From positions 17,262,501 through 17,326,500 of the forward strand of contig CM037459.1 in NCBI GenBank assembly GCA_021014325.1: a stretch of 64,000 nt of DNA. The letters run 5' to 3'. This document shows positions 43,401 to 58,400 of the stretch, in pieces. How positions within the stretch are numbered: position 1 is the stretch's first letter; the number at the start of each line of letters is the position of its first letter. The notes below the pieces were generated by a model that was given only the letters and a program-made list of their open reading frames with translations, was not told the DNA's origin and did no database searches. Source of the stretch: Plazaster borealis. Taxonomy: Eukaryota; Echinodermata; Asteroidea; Forcipulatida; Labidiasteridae. A program made the position numbers and the translations under genes.

Positions 43401-46400
43401 CTCATTATATCCTCACTATTTCTAAACTGAGTATGATATTTCAGATTATTCCTCTCATCTGTTAAAATACATATATATGCACAGAATCTTCATTTAAGCG
43501 GATCATTAATTTCAGGAAAACAAAAGATGTTCACATTATTTTCACTGAAGAACAGTGAAAACTACATGTACCTACAGAACCTACATGTACGTGTTTCCTA
43601 ATGCTCGTACAAAATGTTTTGGAAACAAAATAAATACTCTGAGAAAAGCCATTTTCAATGAGAAGGTTTGTGTTACGCTACATGTAATTGTAAATCATGA
43701 GAAAGTGTGTGAATGCACTTTCCATGAAACTTCTTAAATTGGTTGTCAATCTAACATAGTAAATAGCGATATACTGTCAGGAATAATTGTAGCTGTTACA
43801 CTGGATATAGATAATAAATCCAAATCACTTGGAAACTGTTAGTGAAATTGGTGCTGTACATGTACCATGAGAGTAAATAGTGCATCAATATTATAGAGTA
43901 ACAGTCATAGATCAGATCTACACATGTACACTCATGCCCACACAGCTCTGTGTTGCATACGTTCTGTATCTCAAGAAAATTTGTTTAAGAGTATTTGTTT
44001 TTCTTGAGCACAGAACAAAGGAATTTTGTTTAAGAATATTTGTTTTTCTTGAGCACAGAACAAAGAATATTTGTTTTTCTTGAGCACAGAACAAAGAAAA
44101 ACAAATATTTCTTAAACACTGTAAAAAACACTGTGTGGATAGTGTGCATAGTCCCTATATTGTGTGGACCTCTTTTGTTCTCAGGTCAACACTGTCAACA
44201 TTTCCTATGTAACGCTTAAACAGACTCAACAATTTTTTCATATTAAATAGGTCACAGTTTGAAGTTTAAACCAAGGAAGCTTTTGGATTTATGTTAATAT
44301 GCAGGAGTACAGTGTATACAGAAAATGCTACTATTAAGAATGGACAGTACATATGAAATATTAAATCCCACCAAAACAGGTACTCAGTGTCAGAGAAAAT
44401 GAGATGAAAGCGATGTAATGAGGTTTAATGCTGCAAATCTGCAGTAAGCAAAAGAACATCTTTGTTGTCAGACACTGTACACTGTCTTTTTAATTTGCAG
44501 CATCTCTTCCAAAGTCGTAATTCATGTATTTAGAATTACATTGTAATTGTAGCATACAAGTGTGTGTGTTTGTTGACATGCTGCTGTCACCAGTCCATTA
44601 TACATTGTGTACATCATGTAGCATACAGGGCATGCACAGAGTAGCCCAGTACTGCCACTCTTCATGTAATTTACTTCTCCCAATGACTAGGACTTACTCA
44701 TAAATAATTCATTGATTCCTTGAGAAATTTGTTCCCCGAATATTCATGAAAACCCATAATGTGAAGTTGGGTTGTATAATGCTCCCCCCCCCCCAAATGT
44801 GAGGCATCACTTTGTATTTCAGGTTTCCCTGGTTGAATTTCTCGCTTTATTTTTACCTTGTTGTACTTTTTTTTCTCCAGGTGTTGGTTTTCATGTCGGA
44901 GGAAGTAGTGGACTGAAATACTTCACTCTTCAAATCCATTATGGAGAATGGAGTCATCTGAAAGGTAATTATTTCGTCTTTCCCATAAAATGTTTTGTCA
45001 AAAAATTACATAGGGTTGGGTTTGTTTGGTATAACTCAAACTGTTCAATAACAAACATAATGGAATGGTATGTCAGCTGATCTACAATAGATTAATGTAA
45101 ACAGGGCTAGAACCATGATGCAGTATCCTTCAATCTATGCTGGGGATTAATAATATCAACATTGATTTATCAACGTCCTTGTCTGTCGCACTCCAATTAA
45201 TCTCTTTGATATAATTGTCCTAATATTGTATTTATAGCTTTTTTCCCTTATGTGCTAAATAATGAAATTACACCCAATGTATGAATTTGTTCTTGTAACG
45301 TGCTACATGTAAGTTAGTTGATGGAACAAAGCAAAAAGACAGTTGCGAACTTAAGTACATAAATGTGTAATTGCATCTTTCATTGAGACACATTATCTCA
45401 TCAGGGTTCTCCCCAGGTTTTTTCAAAACTGGGGGCTTTTTGGACCCAATTTTGTAGATGTTTGTCCGAAGCGACCTGAATTGAAAAAAGGGCTTCGGAA
45501 TGTTTTCAATTTCTACTCTGTGTTTTTCTTGGTTTTAAAAGACCTACTGTGCAATCTGGAGCATTCTATATTTTTATGGGTTTCTCTTAAAAAAAATTTG
45601 TTTTTGGTATCGGCTGAAATTTGTGCGTATCGGCACGCAAATCACGCGTATCGGACGCCACGCTAGCGTGTGCATGGGGAGAACCCTGCTCATCTGTGTA
45701 GCCTACTTAGCCTCTCCTGAAGAAAAAGCCTGGCTGGTGGAAATCAAATCAAACAAATACATGTAACTGGATTGTACTATGTAATGTTAATGGTCATTCA
45801 CTTTTCAGTTGTTGGCTGGTAACTCGTCTCAGCACTACATGTCCATGTGTATACTTCTTATTTTCATTTACAGAAGAAACAGCTTCATAAGTTTCCTTGA
45901 TAGTTTTGTGGACAACAAGAATAGAAATAAAGGAAAGAATCTGACCTACATGTAGTCATAAACTTGTTATAGAGAGATTTGAGATGAACTTCAAATCCTT
46001 CATTTAAAGTTGATCACGACCCTAACATATGGTGTCCAGCTTTCCTCCTACGGGAAAACCCCCCCAAACCCATTTCATCTCCTCTCCACTATGCTAATTG
46101 ATTATGCCTGGGAGGCATTGTCTGAACCTGAACAAGTAATAAGTAACCATGTTGCCATAGTAACCATTACTACTGATCCAGTAGTAATTAAGCCAATGTA
46201 TTAGTATGATGCTCATGAGCTAGTGGGTACTGGTGAAGACGTCATGTATTAGCATAATGCTCATGAGCTAGTGAGTACTGGTGAAGACGTCATGTATTAG
46301 CATAATGCTCATGAGCTAGTGAGTACTGGTGAAGACGTCATGTATTTGCATGATGCTCATGAGCTAGTGAGTACTGGTGAAGACGTCATGTATTAGCATA

Positions 46401-49400
46401 ATGCTTATGAGCTAGTGAGTACTGGTGAAGACGTCATGTATTTGCATTCATAGATCAGTTCTCTTCACTGGTCATCACTCCCTCTCCTGTTTACCTGTCT
46501 GTCCTTGGATGGAAGGTAGTCATGGCAACCTCCATCTTCATTACGTCAGCCCAGGTTGTGTGGCCAGCATGACCAAAGGCCCTTTCTGCCAACAATTTTT
46601 GTATATATATTTTTTGTCTTTATTCAAGTGACTGCATGCAGGGTTTATTTTTAGAACTGAGGACAAATTGTAAATGCATTTGGTTGGTGGCACAGGGTGC
46701 ATATTAAATTGCCCCTACGTGTGCATTTAAGTGTGTACATTTATAATTGAATTGCTTCTTGAATGCATTGGTTTAACGATAATGCCAGTTGTTCACCATT
46801 TTGGATTGAATTATTTTGTTAGGTCAATGAGGAATGGAGGAGTTTGTTTTGTTGCCAATAACATTACACATGTACTTGTAGATGACATTTGATATTTAAC
46901 GTTTCACTGCATTTAGATATTAACAATGAATTTCAATGTGTATTTTTAAAGGGATAGTAGAAATGTTTGTGATTATGTATGTACCTATCCAGGCAAGCCA
47001 TTTAGATATAAATTCAAACATTAATCCATGAAAATGTTATTGAAATAAATTAAAATGTTTGTGAAGGAAAAGAAAAACCAAAACGCATATAGATAATGTT
47101 TAATTGTTTGATTATTTGTTATTTATTGATTTACTTATATATAATTTTTAAGGGAGATAATGTTATATGTTTTGCCCAATGTTAAAGAGTCTTTTAGCAG
47201 ACAAACAGAAGTGGTTAGGAAATGTATTTGCCAAGGAAACAACTTCTTGGGGGCAAACCAAATTGCCCTTCATACTTTTCCTATACAAGATTTACATCAT
47301 TTAATGCAATACATAAACATCATCACTTCTTCAATGTCACTATTTTTTTTGTACATTCACTTAGTCAATTTGAAATATCACAAATTCAGAATTTGAATTT
47401 AGACAAAAGTATTGCATAAATTGTAGATGAAATGACTGTTTGTTGTTGTTTTTGTTGTTGTTGACAGGCACAACACCAGATCACTCTGGAGTTTCCATGT
47501 ACATGACCTACACGCCGTAAGTATTGGTCTGTTATAAATCATACAAGTAATTCCAGCTCATTTTAGTGAGCACTGTTTCTTCATAATAATACAAACATTT
47601 ACAAAGTGTGTTTTTCAAGAGTTACAATTTGCTGGGAACAATTCTGTAAAAGATAAAAAGAAACAAAATTATCAAGTACATGTAACAATATTAGGATGAA
47701 AACTGATGTGATTTGACTTTGCAAAGGAATTAAAGAACAGAGTTGTAACTAAATGTACAAATATTGGATGCATTCGAGTGCATTGTCACATAATATAACC
47801 ATGAGGTGAAATCAGGACTATTCCATTTCAAACTCTGAAAATTCAAAAAATAAAACCCTTCTAAACAACGTGGAACGACTCAACATGTAGACACCAACCT
47901 TGACCGCCTAGTTTGGAAAAATGGACTGGGCACAATTATTTTGGAAACAATGCTGTGAAGTGTCCAATAATAATCCAAATTGGACTCAAATATCAAAGTT
48001 TGGAGCGTCGGGACAGTATACATGGCAAAATAAAGGATGATACAGGACACATGCGCCACAATCAAGTTACAAGGATCTGTGTGTGTGGTATATTGATAGG
48101 AATTAAAGAAACAGAGTTGCAACAATCAGGAACTAATTGAGGCTTAGCATACTGAGAAAGATTTGTCACTGCATGTTTGATTGTGTGATTTATGTTACAG
48201 TTTTTCTCTGAGCATGGGCCACTTTGGTTGTTCATAATGAGATCTGAGATAACTGAAAGGTGTCCTTTAGTTCACAAGTTGCTGTCTTTTACCAATAAAT
48301 GGAAATCTAAGGTACTCCCCAAACTTCATGAACAGAAAGTGTAAACACTCATTTTCTCCAAAGCACGCTCAGTGCAAAATCTGAAGAAATGGGAGGATTA
48401 ATTGAACCACTCAGACATGTGATGTAAGTGGGCAGGGATAGGTACATGTAGGTAGGTAGCATACCTAAACACTGTAAGTCTGATTCCTTTAGTGATAGTT
48501 ATTGGGAGAAAAATAGCGATGATTAAGCATGGTGCAGTAACAGTTGTTGGATTTTGCTGGGTTGGGTTATGCCAAACCCCCCTCTTCATACTTTGAACAG
48601 GACCAAGGATACACACTCCACCAATATCCAACAGTTGGACTTTGATGGATTGGGTACTGTTATTACAATTGTACTGTTGGAGTTTGATGGGTTAGGTACA
48701 GTGAATTAGCAGTAGCACTATCCATGTTGGAATTTGATGGAATGGGGAAGGTTTAAAAAAAAAGCTGGTTGGGAGTTAGGGTTAAGACGATGTTGTCTTT
48801 GCGTTGGTTGACCAGCGGATTGCCCAAACCAGCAGACACACGGCAGGCTGGGAACTACCTCCTGTGGTAGCAAATGCAGGTTGTCTAGGTCCTCCATGGT
48901 CTGATGGACACTGATTATAACAATACAGCTTAGCCCTGAATGTAAACAGATGAAAGGGACAGAGTTATTTTAATCCAGTTAAAACCGGTCTTGATTTTCT
49001 TTAAAATCTCTTATTGTGTAGACATCAGGGATTGTAGTGCAGTAGAATGTCAATGTACCACATTTTAACAAGACCTATAACATTTATCGTTTTTGAAATT
49101 ACATTTAATTGTTTGGTAAGTAACTGCAAACTTACAGGGATATACATGTAAACAAAACTAACACAAATACACATTGCTCCGCTGACAAAATCCACCACAA
49201 AAAATGAGATCTTGTGTACTGTAATTGCTTACTGCTCCAGAATCATCAGGTTTCATTTGGTATTTTACACCCATGTAGAACATCAAACTATAAAGGCAGA
49301 AAAGTTGCTAAAGATGGAGCTTTAAACAAATCTTGTTAGCTCTTTACGCTGCCATGTTTAAGAATGATGCGGCGGTATTGAGCTTGTACATTGACTTCTA

Positions 49401-52400
49401 GAATGCTTTGATGGAGTCCGGTTTCAATGCAAAAGACAAAGCCAGTTGTGCGTGCGTGTATGTCTGTCAATGGTTTAGAAAATATCTTCCTCTCCAGTAA
49501 CAAAGACAGAGTCATACACAAGTACATCAATTGCATCACATAAACCAGTGCTGGTCTTGTTTAGTTTGGGCTTAAAAAGCCTCTCAATACGATGAATTTT
49601 TGAACAGTCTTTTTCATTACCAAACAAATAAGTGTTTTAAATGATAACAAGTTTATTATGTCATTAAAAAGCAATAAATTGTTCATACTTCTATTTTGGA
49701 ATCACTCTTGAAAAACTTGCTGATGATATGACTTTCATTATGAATTGTGGTATTGAAGTAGTGTGTATTGTTTGAAATAGGATTTGAGCAGTATTTGAAA
49801 AAACTTATGGAAGAAAATACTAAATACTTCTCTTCAAACATTGCTTCAAAAATTTGCTTCACTGAAATCATGTACAATGTACATGTACAGATCATACCCC
49901 AACCGTCATAATATTTGTACACTTTGCTTATCTAAATTTATTATTTCAAACCTCACTTTCATGTAGGAGTTTCCCAAGAGTTTGACACTTTTCAAGCCTT
50001 GGGCACGATTTCACAAACAAATAAGATTCATCTTGAGATGAGATGTCAATATTGCCATAGTGATTTGTATTGGGACTTCACACTTTGCTTAGCAATTAAT
50101 ATTCTTAACTCTTTTTGAAATCAGCGCCTGGATAATTATTTATGCAATATTAATACTAATTACCTATCCGCTGCATTTTAACTGCATTTTAAAACTCAAC
50201 ATTTTCAAAGATGTGCAATTTTGGGACATTGTATGCACAACACTACATGGACCCATTCCTTCAAAAGTTGGCACCATTTTGTTTTTCACAGGTTAGATTT
50301 GAAACCTTTAGATGTTTTGAATAAATTGTTTCCTTCCTAAATAACACAGTCTTGTATCATACACCTTTAAAGCATCATGACCTGGAATTTGTAGAAAGGC
50401 TTGGGAAGGGATTACATTGCGTGATAGTTTGGCTCGTGTTCCATCTAAATACTCGTGCAACAGTGGAATGATTATGAAGGGAAGTTCAAATTGAAACTGT
50501 GTAATTTGACAAGCAGGAACTTGTTCTAAAAAATAAAGTACAGATTACATGTACTTGCCACTAACCATAGCAAGCTAACGGTGGAGAATGTGCTCTTCAA
50601 TCAGTTCAATAGATTACACTGTGATTGAATATATGAAAAACAAGGCAGCTGCCTTTGTTTGAATGGTTAGTTATTGGAATTTACAAAGGCCCGAGTTATG
50701 AAGGCTATTGATTCTCTTCACATTTCATCAAGTGATAAAATCTCCCAATAACAGATTACTAGTCCCTAGAATGATGTATCAAACAAGTGCAGTATCCATT
50801 ATCACCCTGTAAAGTACATCAAGTATCCAAGCCCTGTAACAAGCATTTAGCAATTGTCTGGAAGGCTCATCTCCCTCAAGTACTTACATGTATATAATAT
50901 GCTTGATGGGAAATGAGTTTGATTTGAAAAGGAAGTAATTTATCAGCATTGGTGTTGGCATAAGTCACAGTCAATTTCCTGCCATCTCATAGATAGATAC
51001 AAGGAAGGCTCCCCTTGGAGTCTGTTCTTGTGCTACCTTTAAAGTAGTTTTTTTTCTTCTCTCATTTATGGACGTATTATAAGCCATAAACGATTGATTT
51101 TAGGATCACAATTTCTGTAGGTTCCCTATTTGGGTTCTTCCGTCCGTCAGCTGATAACTTCTTCAACATCTCCATCTTCACAGATTTCTTGAGGTTTATA
51201 ACTAAATGATAGATGCAAGGCGCATTCAGACAGATCATACAAATAAGTAATGTAAACTTGTGATCTGTGGATAACTGTATTCCTTGTTGTGTTTGCAGGC
51301 AGCCATATGCTGGGGGTGTTTTTTTATTAGGAGTTTCATCCATGTCTATTCCGCCTGGGAGAACAAGTAAGTATGAAGTGAGAAGGAATTAGCTTCATGT
51401 TGATTCAAAACAGATTAAAACTGTCCTGAACTAATATTCTGAACTAGTGGAAGTCATTGGGCATAAAATGGGCATTCAAGCTACTTTAGTTGTGTCCCAC
51501 TTAATTTTAGCTACCACAAAAACTATTTTTTTTTGTGTTCAGTCTGTAGTTATTAAAAGGTGTCTCCAGAAGTGTAATAACTGCACAATTTAAGCAGCTG
51601 TTCATAATGCTAATGTAAGACGTCATCATTAATAGTTCTTTTGAGCGTCCTCTGCACCATACAAGCTAGTACATTTATTTTGAGTAAATATGCATGGATT
51701 TCGGGCAAAGCATTGAAAAGACCCAATAATAATAATAACAACAATAGTTACAACAATTACATCCAGAAAATGAATTTCGTTTTGTTTCTTTGTTTAGTTA
51801 TTAAATAGATCTCAGAGTTGTCTCAAAATTTGCAGAAATCTGTAAATTTATGTGAAAAGAATACATTGCACTCTCATAAAGGAATAAAGTTGACCACTCA
51901 TCACCATGAAGTATGGTGATTGGGGTTTGTTAGTTGACCACTCATCACCATGAAGTATGGCGATTGTGGTTTGTTAGTTGACCACTCATCACCATGAAGT
52001 ATGGTGATTGGGGTTTGTTAGTTGACCACTCATCACCATGAAGTATGGTGATTGGGGTTTGTTAATTGACCACTCATCACCATGAAGTATGGTGATTGGG
52101 GTTTGTTAGTTGACCACTCATCACCATGAAGTATGGTGATTGGGATTTGTTAGTTGACCACTCATCACCATGAAGTATGGTGATTGAGGTTTGTTAGTTG
52201 ACCACTCATCACGCTGAAGTATGGTGATTGGGGTTTGTTAGTTGACCACTCATCACGTTGAAGTATGGTGATTGGGGTTGTTAGTTGACCACTCATCACA
52301 TTGAAGTATGGTGATTGGGGTTTGTTAGTGACCACTCATCACGTTGAAGTATGGTGATTGGGGTTTGTTAGTTGACCACTCATCATGTTGAAGTATGGTG

Positions 52401-55400
52401 ATTGGGGTTGTTAGTTGACCACTCATCACGTTGAAGTATGGTGGTTGAGGTTTGTTAGTTGACCATTCATCACGTTGAAGTATGGTGATTGGGGTTTGTT
52501 AGTTGACCACTCATCACGTTGAAGTATGGTGATTGGGGTTTGTTAGTTGACCACTCATCACCGTGAAGTATGGCGGTTGGGGTTTGTTAGTTGACCACTC
52601 ATCACCATGAAGTATGGCGATTGTGGTTTGTTAGTTAACCACTCATCACCATGAAGTATGGTGATTGGGGTTTGTCAAGAAGTATGGTGATTGTTAGTTG
52701 ACCACTCAATACCATGAAGTATGGCGATTGTGGTTTGTTAGTTGACCACTCATCACCATGAAGTATGGTGATTGGGATCACCATGAAGTATGGTGATTGG
52801 GATCACCATGAAGTATGGTGATTGGGGTTTGTTAGTTGACCACTCATCACGTTGAAGTATGGCGATTGTGGTTTGTTAGTTGACCACTCATCACCATGAA
52901 GTATGGCGATTGGGGTTTGTTAGTTGACCACTCATCACCATGAAGTATGGTGATTGGGGTTTGTTAGTTGACCACTCATCACCATGAAGTATGGTGATTG
53001 GGGTTTGTTAGTTGACCACTCATCACCATGAAGTATGGTGATTGGGGTTTGTTAGTTGACCACTCATCACCATGAAGTATGGTGATTGGGGTTTGTTAGT
53101 TGACCACTCATCACCATGAAGTATGGTGATTGGGGTTTGTTAGTTGACCACTCATCACCATGAAGTATGGTGATTGGGGTTTGTCATGAAGTATGGGGAT
53201 TGTTTTTTTTTAGTTGACCACTCAATACCATGAAGTATGGCGATTGTGGTTTATTAGTTGACCACTCATCACCGTGAAGTATGGTGATTGGGGTTTGTTA
53301 GTTGACCACTCATCACGTTGAAGTATGGCGATTGGGGTTTGTAGTTGACCACTCATCACCATGAAGTATGGCGATTGTGGTTTGTTAGTTGACCACTCAT
53401 CACCATGAAGTATGGTGATTGTGGTTTGTTAGTTGACCACTCATCACCATGAAGTATGGCGATTGGGGTTTGATAGTTGACCACCCATCACCATGAAATA
53501 TGGTGATTGGAGTTTGTTAGTTGACCACTCATCACCGTGAAGTATGGTGATTGGGGTTTGTTAGTTGACCATTCATCACCATGAAGTATGGTGATTGGGG
53601 TTTGTTAGTTGACCACTCATCACCATGAAGTATGGTGATTGTGGTTTGTTAGTTGACCACTCATCACCATGAAGTATGGCGATTGGGGTTTGATAGTTGA
53701 CCACCCATCACCATGAAATATGGCGATTGGAGTTTGTTAGTTGACCACTCATCACCGTGAAGTATGGTGATTGGGGTTTGTTAGTTGACCATTCATCACC
53801 ATGAAGTATGGTGATTGGGGTTTGTTAGTTGACCACTCATCACCATAAAGTATGGTGATTGGGATTTGTTAGTTGACCATTCATCACCATGAAGTATGGT
53901 GATTGGAGTTTGTTAGTTGACCACTCATCACCATGAAGTATGGTGTTTGGGGTTTGTTAGTTGACCACTCATCACCATGAAGTATGACGATTGGGGTTTG
54001 TTAGTTGACCACTCATCACCATGAAGTATGGCGATTGGGGTTTGTTAGTTGACCACTCATCACCATGAAGTATTGTGATTGGGGTTGTTAGTTGACCATT
54101 CATCACCATGAAGTATGGCGATTGTGGTTTGTTAGTTGACCACTCATCACCATGAAGTATGGTGATTGGGGTTTGTTAGTTGACCACTCATCACCATGAA
54201 GTATGGCGATTGGGGTTTGTCAGTTGACCACTCATCACCATGAAGTATGGTGATTGGGGTTTGTTAGTTGACCACTCATCACCATGAAGTATGGTGATTG
54301 GGGTTTGTTAGTTGACCACTCATCACCATGAAGTATGGTGATTGGGGTTTGTTAGTTGATGAAGAAAGGTAATACTGGATTTAATGCTGGAATAGTTCAC
54401 AGTGAATTAAATCCTTTGGTTTGAGTTAATTTGTAAGATTTAGTTTGGAAAACCTCAGGCAATGTTAATATGAACAGTAAAGTTGTTTAATAGATGTTAA
54501 ATTTGCATTGGGATAAAGACTATTATTTGGTTTTACCCATTATACACCGATGTGTGTAAAGCACTGTATATCCAGTGAAGTAGTTTTTTGTGTGCAAAAT
54601 GTGTTTGCTTAAAGTGTTATGTAGTGGCAGTACAGGATGTTCATTTTATGCTGTGCATGTACTGTATAATGTTCATGTGTAGCAGACAAAGTCCAACGAG
54701 GCTTTTTAGACTATTTTTATTGTTGGTAATTTCACCCACGTATCATTGTCTTTATGTTATTCTATGCATCTGCCTGCAGGGGGAATGAAACCTTATCATA
54801 ACAGATGACATATGACATTGCCACGGTAACAATTATTACCGCTGATGAGCATCTTCAAGGGAAGTCATGAGTTGGGATGAATGCATGTATGAATGCTGAT
54901 ATCTTTAAGAGAAAACAAAACAAAACAAAACAAGAACAAACCCAAAAGACTTTGAAGCACCATCTACCGAGTAGGAATTCTGCTTGATGTGGTATCCTGT
55001 TTCAATAATCAGTATGCCAAAATTGAAAATGACTGCAGGCAACTTTCTTTTGACATAAAAGCATTTAACAGAATGAACTATCTTAACCTGTAAATATAAA
55101 CTTGTACATCTACATTAAACTTAATGGTGATTAGAGCTTGTTTTTTTTAATCTCCTGAATTCCACATGCTTAATTCAGGCTTAAGACCAAGGGTAGACCA
55201 AGACGCAACACGTATTGTTTCTTTAGGGTTGTTTGGATGTTGGTTTCTTAATAATTTATCAGATTTGAATGAATGGACAAATCAGGTTCATGTAACAGCT
55301 AACCTGTCACTACAAACGCTGTGTTGACATCACCACACTCTGCTCACTGGGTTAATGCTTAATGTCTACACTAGCTTGGAGAGGATAGTGACCCATAAAA

Positions 55401-58400
55401 TGCATGGGTACATGTACATTTGTGCTTCTGAAAAGCAGTGTTGTAAAGTGGGTCTGAAAACATCCAGAACTTTGATTTACGGCTTGCAAGAAAGAAATTG
55501 CAGTTGACATCAGCTATTCACTGGGATCAAGACATGCATGTTAGGATATGTTCGAACTATGCAGAATACTGACACTAATTTGTGTTTTAGAAAGTCATGA
55601 TAGGCCTACTTTTTGCATTTGCAATTAGCTTAAGGAACATACATGTACAAGCATCCATGTAAAGAACCAACATCCACAGATGATCAATCTGAATAGATTC
55701 TATGGTCATAGTTCCATTTGAGGGTTGTTGTGAAACCATAAAGGGAGTGGGAATGCTATTGTGCATTATGCTTCTGCTCCTCTCCTTCTGTTGAAATTGA
55801 GGTTTCATTTATACAATTTTTCTCGCTTTGAGGAAATCAACCACTTTTGTCCACTTGAGCGGGGAAATTACCCTGTGGTTGTTTATACAGAATGACCTAC
55901 TTTAAGCTTGGTCTCTCCCTTGTGTGTCCCAATAACCTTTCTGGATCTCTTCCGCCTGGATGCATTGGCATTGGATGTCTCAGGGAAGTGCAAGGAGTAA
56001 CAGGAAGTATGTTATACTTGGCATAGATGGAATGCCCCAGATCACACTGCTTGATCTAATGTAACATAAGAAAAACAGATTGGGGGGCCGGGGGGGGGTG
56101 ATGGCTTTGGTTTGTTTAATTGGGTGAGTATACATTGACTATAATACAAGCTAATCCAGTTGTTATTAATTTACTTTGTTTTGCAAAATTGTGTTCTTTT
56201 ACAGAGTTTGAATTAACCCATGACATTTATTCCATTTGTTTCTAATGTAGTGCCATTACATGTGTTAAGTTCCAATACAAATGTACATTTTCCTCAACAA
56301 ATTTACATTTAACTCAAGAATTATGTTCCTTCAAATGCAAAGTTCAAGACCTTCATTTAAAAAGATACAAGTTACCCTGCACTGATCCATTCGCTGTTGA
56401 TAACAAACTCTTTGCACAAACTTACTGCAACTTTAAACATTTTCTTGCGTGTAACTGTTCCTTTTTCCTATTTGATCTCTAGATTACCATGCTGATGCTG
56501 CATGTGGGTACAGTGATTCCATTCCCATCTACCCCTTTGCCTTTCGTACCCACGCCCACGAGCTGAGCACAGTCATTACTGGGTACCGTATACGACAAGG
56601 CGAATGGACCCTGTTGGGTAAAGGAAACCCACAATGGCCACAGGTATGTCCAAGAACATAGTAAGAGTTTATAAATACAAACCTCATCACAGTCAATTTT
56701 ACTCAGAAGGAAAGACTTCTTGAATTAACCAGAATCCATCAGCGTAATAAAGAGGTCGTTCAGACTCGGTACTAAAGTTGGTTAACTCATGGTTCAACCT
56801 GATTGAGTTCAACTAATAAGTGTGTCTGAACGGTTCTAAAGTTAGACCAAATCGAGTTTAACCCCGAAAAGCTGGAGGGTTTATCTTTTAACACTGCGAG
56901 TGGACAGACTAAAAATGACCACATCCGTTTAACTCACAACAGATGACTATTGATGTGTGTAAGATTGCTACGTAACACATACGCCTTAACAAACACATAT
57001 CGTGCATCTTTCGTTCGGGCCATTTCCGTCTTGCTCACATGTAATATTAGGTCTGTTTTCACCAAAATTTGAATACGATCATGTATTAATTTGTCTTAAC
57101 GCTATATTTTCACTCAGCCATGTCAGTGGATTCCTACTTGAAAATCATAATTTGACAAAAAAATGCTACGAGAAATGGCTGCGTATAAGGAGTTCAAACA
57201 GGGGAAAATATTGCACATTTTGCAGTGTTTGCAGTGGATGGGGGAAAAAACTATGAATTGCGCACTTTGGGACGATCGGATGGCATCAGGACTTTGGAGA
57301 AAGCACAAGCTAAAATGCAACGTATTTAACATTCGCTCTATTTTAGAATTCCTGTTAAAAAATCTAACTGATTGCAAAATTTGCAGTGAGGCACGGTTTG
57401 TTTGGCTTTGCAGTATTGATAGGATGGATTATAGAGGAGTTGGGGTTTAATGAGAGTTATTTACAGCAGTGGTCATGGCATCGCATCTGCACACATGTAC
57501 ACCAGGCATGTTATATGATTATAGAGAGGGCAAAGCCACTGAAAAGTTAATGGATCCAGACTGTTACCCTATGAGATTTAGATTTCAGACGCCATGTTAA
57601 GATGCAAAATTTTCAAGGACATATGATCTGGGTTCATCTAAACACGCATTCCTAACGCATACATGTGTATGGAGCAGTTGATGTGGAAACCCACTTGGAA
57701 CATTCTGTATAGGATGAGTTCTGCAGCGGGTTACAGGTTGAATCCATTGGAAGGCTTGTTGTGTAGTGGCACTATGCATACACTTGGGATGTTCAAGTAA
57801 CTCAAGTCAATATGTTGAGAACAAACCAACCAGCTCTTTTAAGAGCTACCACCTCTTCCAAAAGATCTCTACACTTTGTATGCACGTAACATTTAACCAA
57901 TATCTATCACCATGACGATGCAAAGCTTTAAATTTGATGAAATTCGAAAATTAGAAATAGGCAACTGGGTTAGGAATCTAACCTGCTTCTTTCAGCATTT
58001 TTTAGCAGATGTTACTAAAGGTAAGCCATCAAGCTTGGCCAGTCAGTAACAAGAAACTTGGGCCCAATTTCATGGCTCTGCTTACCATAAGCAAAGAACC
58101 AGCGCTTAATGAAGCAGGGAATTTGGCGCTTATGTCAGCATATTTTACAGGTTGGCAAGTAATCTTCGGTTGTGCGCATGGTACAAATGTACTTCACGTT
58201 ACTTGGCATTTTTTGCTTACACAGTTAGCGCAGAAATTCATTACTCGCCCTGTAAGTGGAGAATGGTGATCGTAAATGCAGAATTCGGTGGCATGCAGAG
58301 CCATGAAATTGGGCCCTGCTCAAATTCAGTAATCAACAACAGATATATGATAGTCTTTTAATACATGATACATCATTGAAGGGTAAATCTAGAAATGTAA

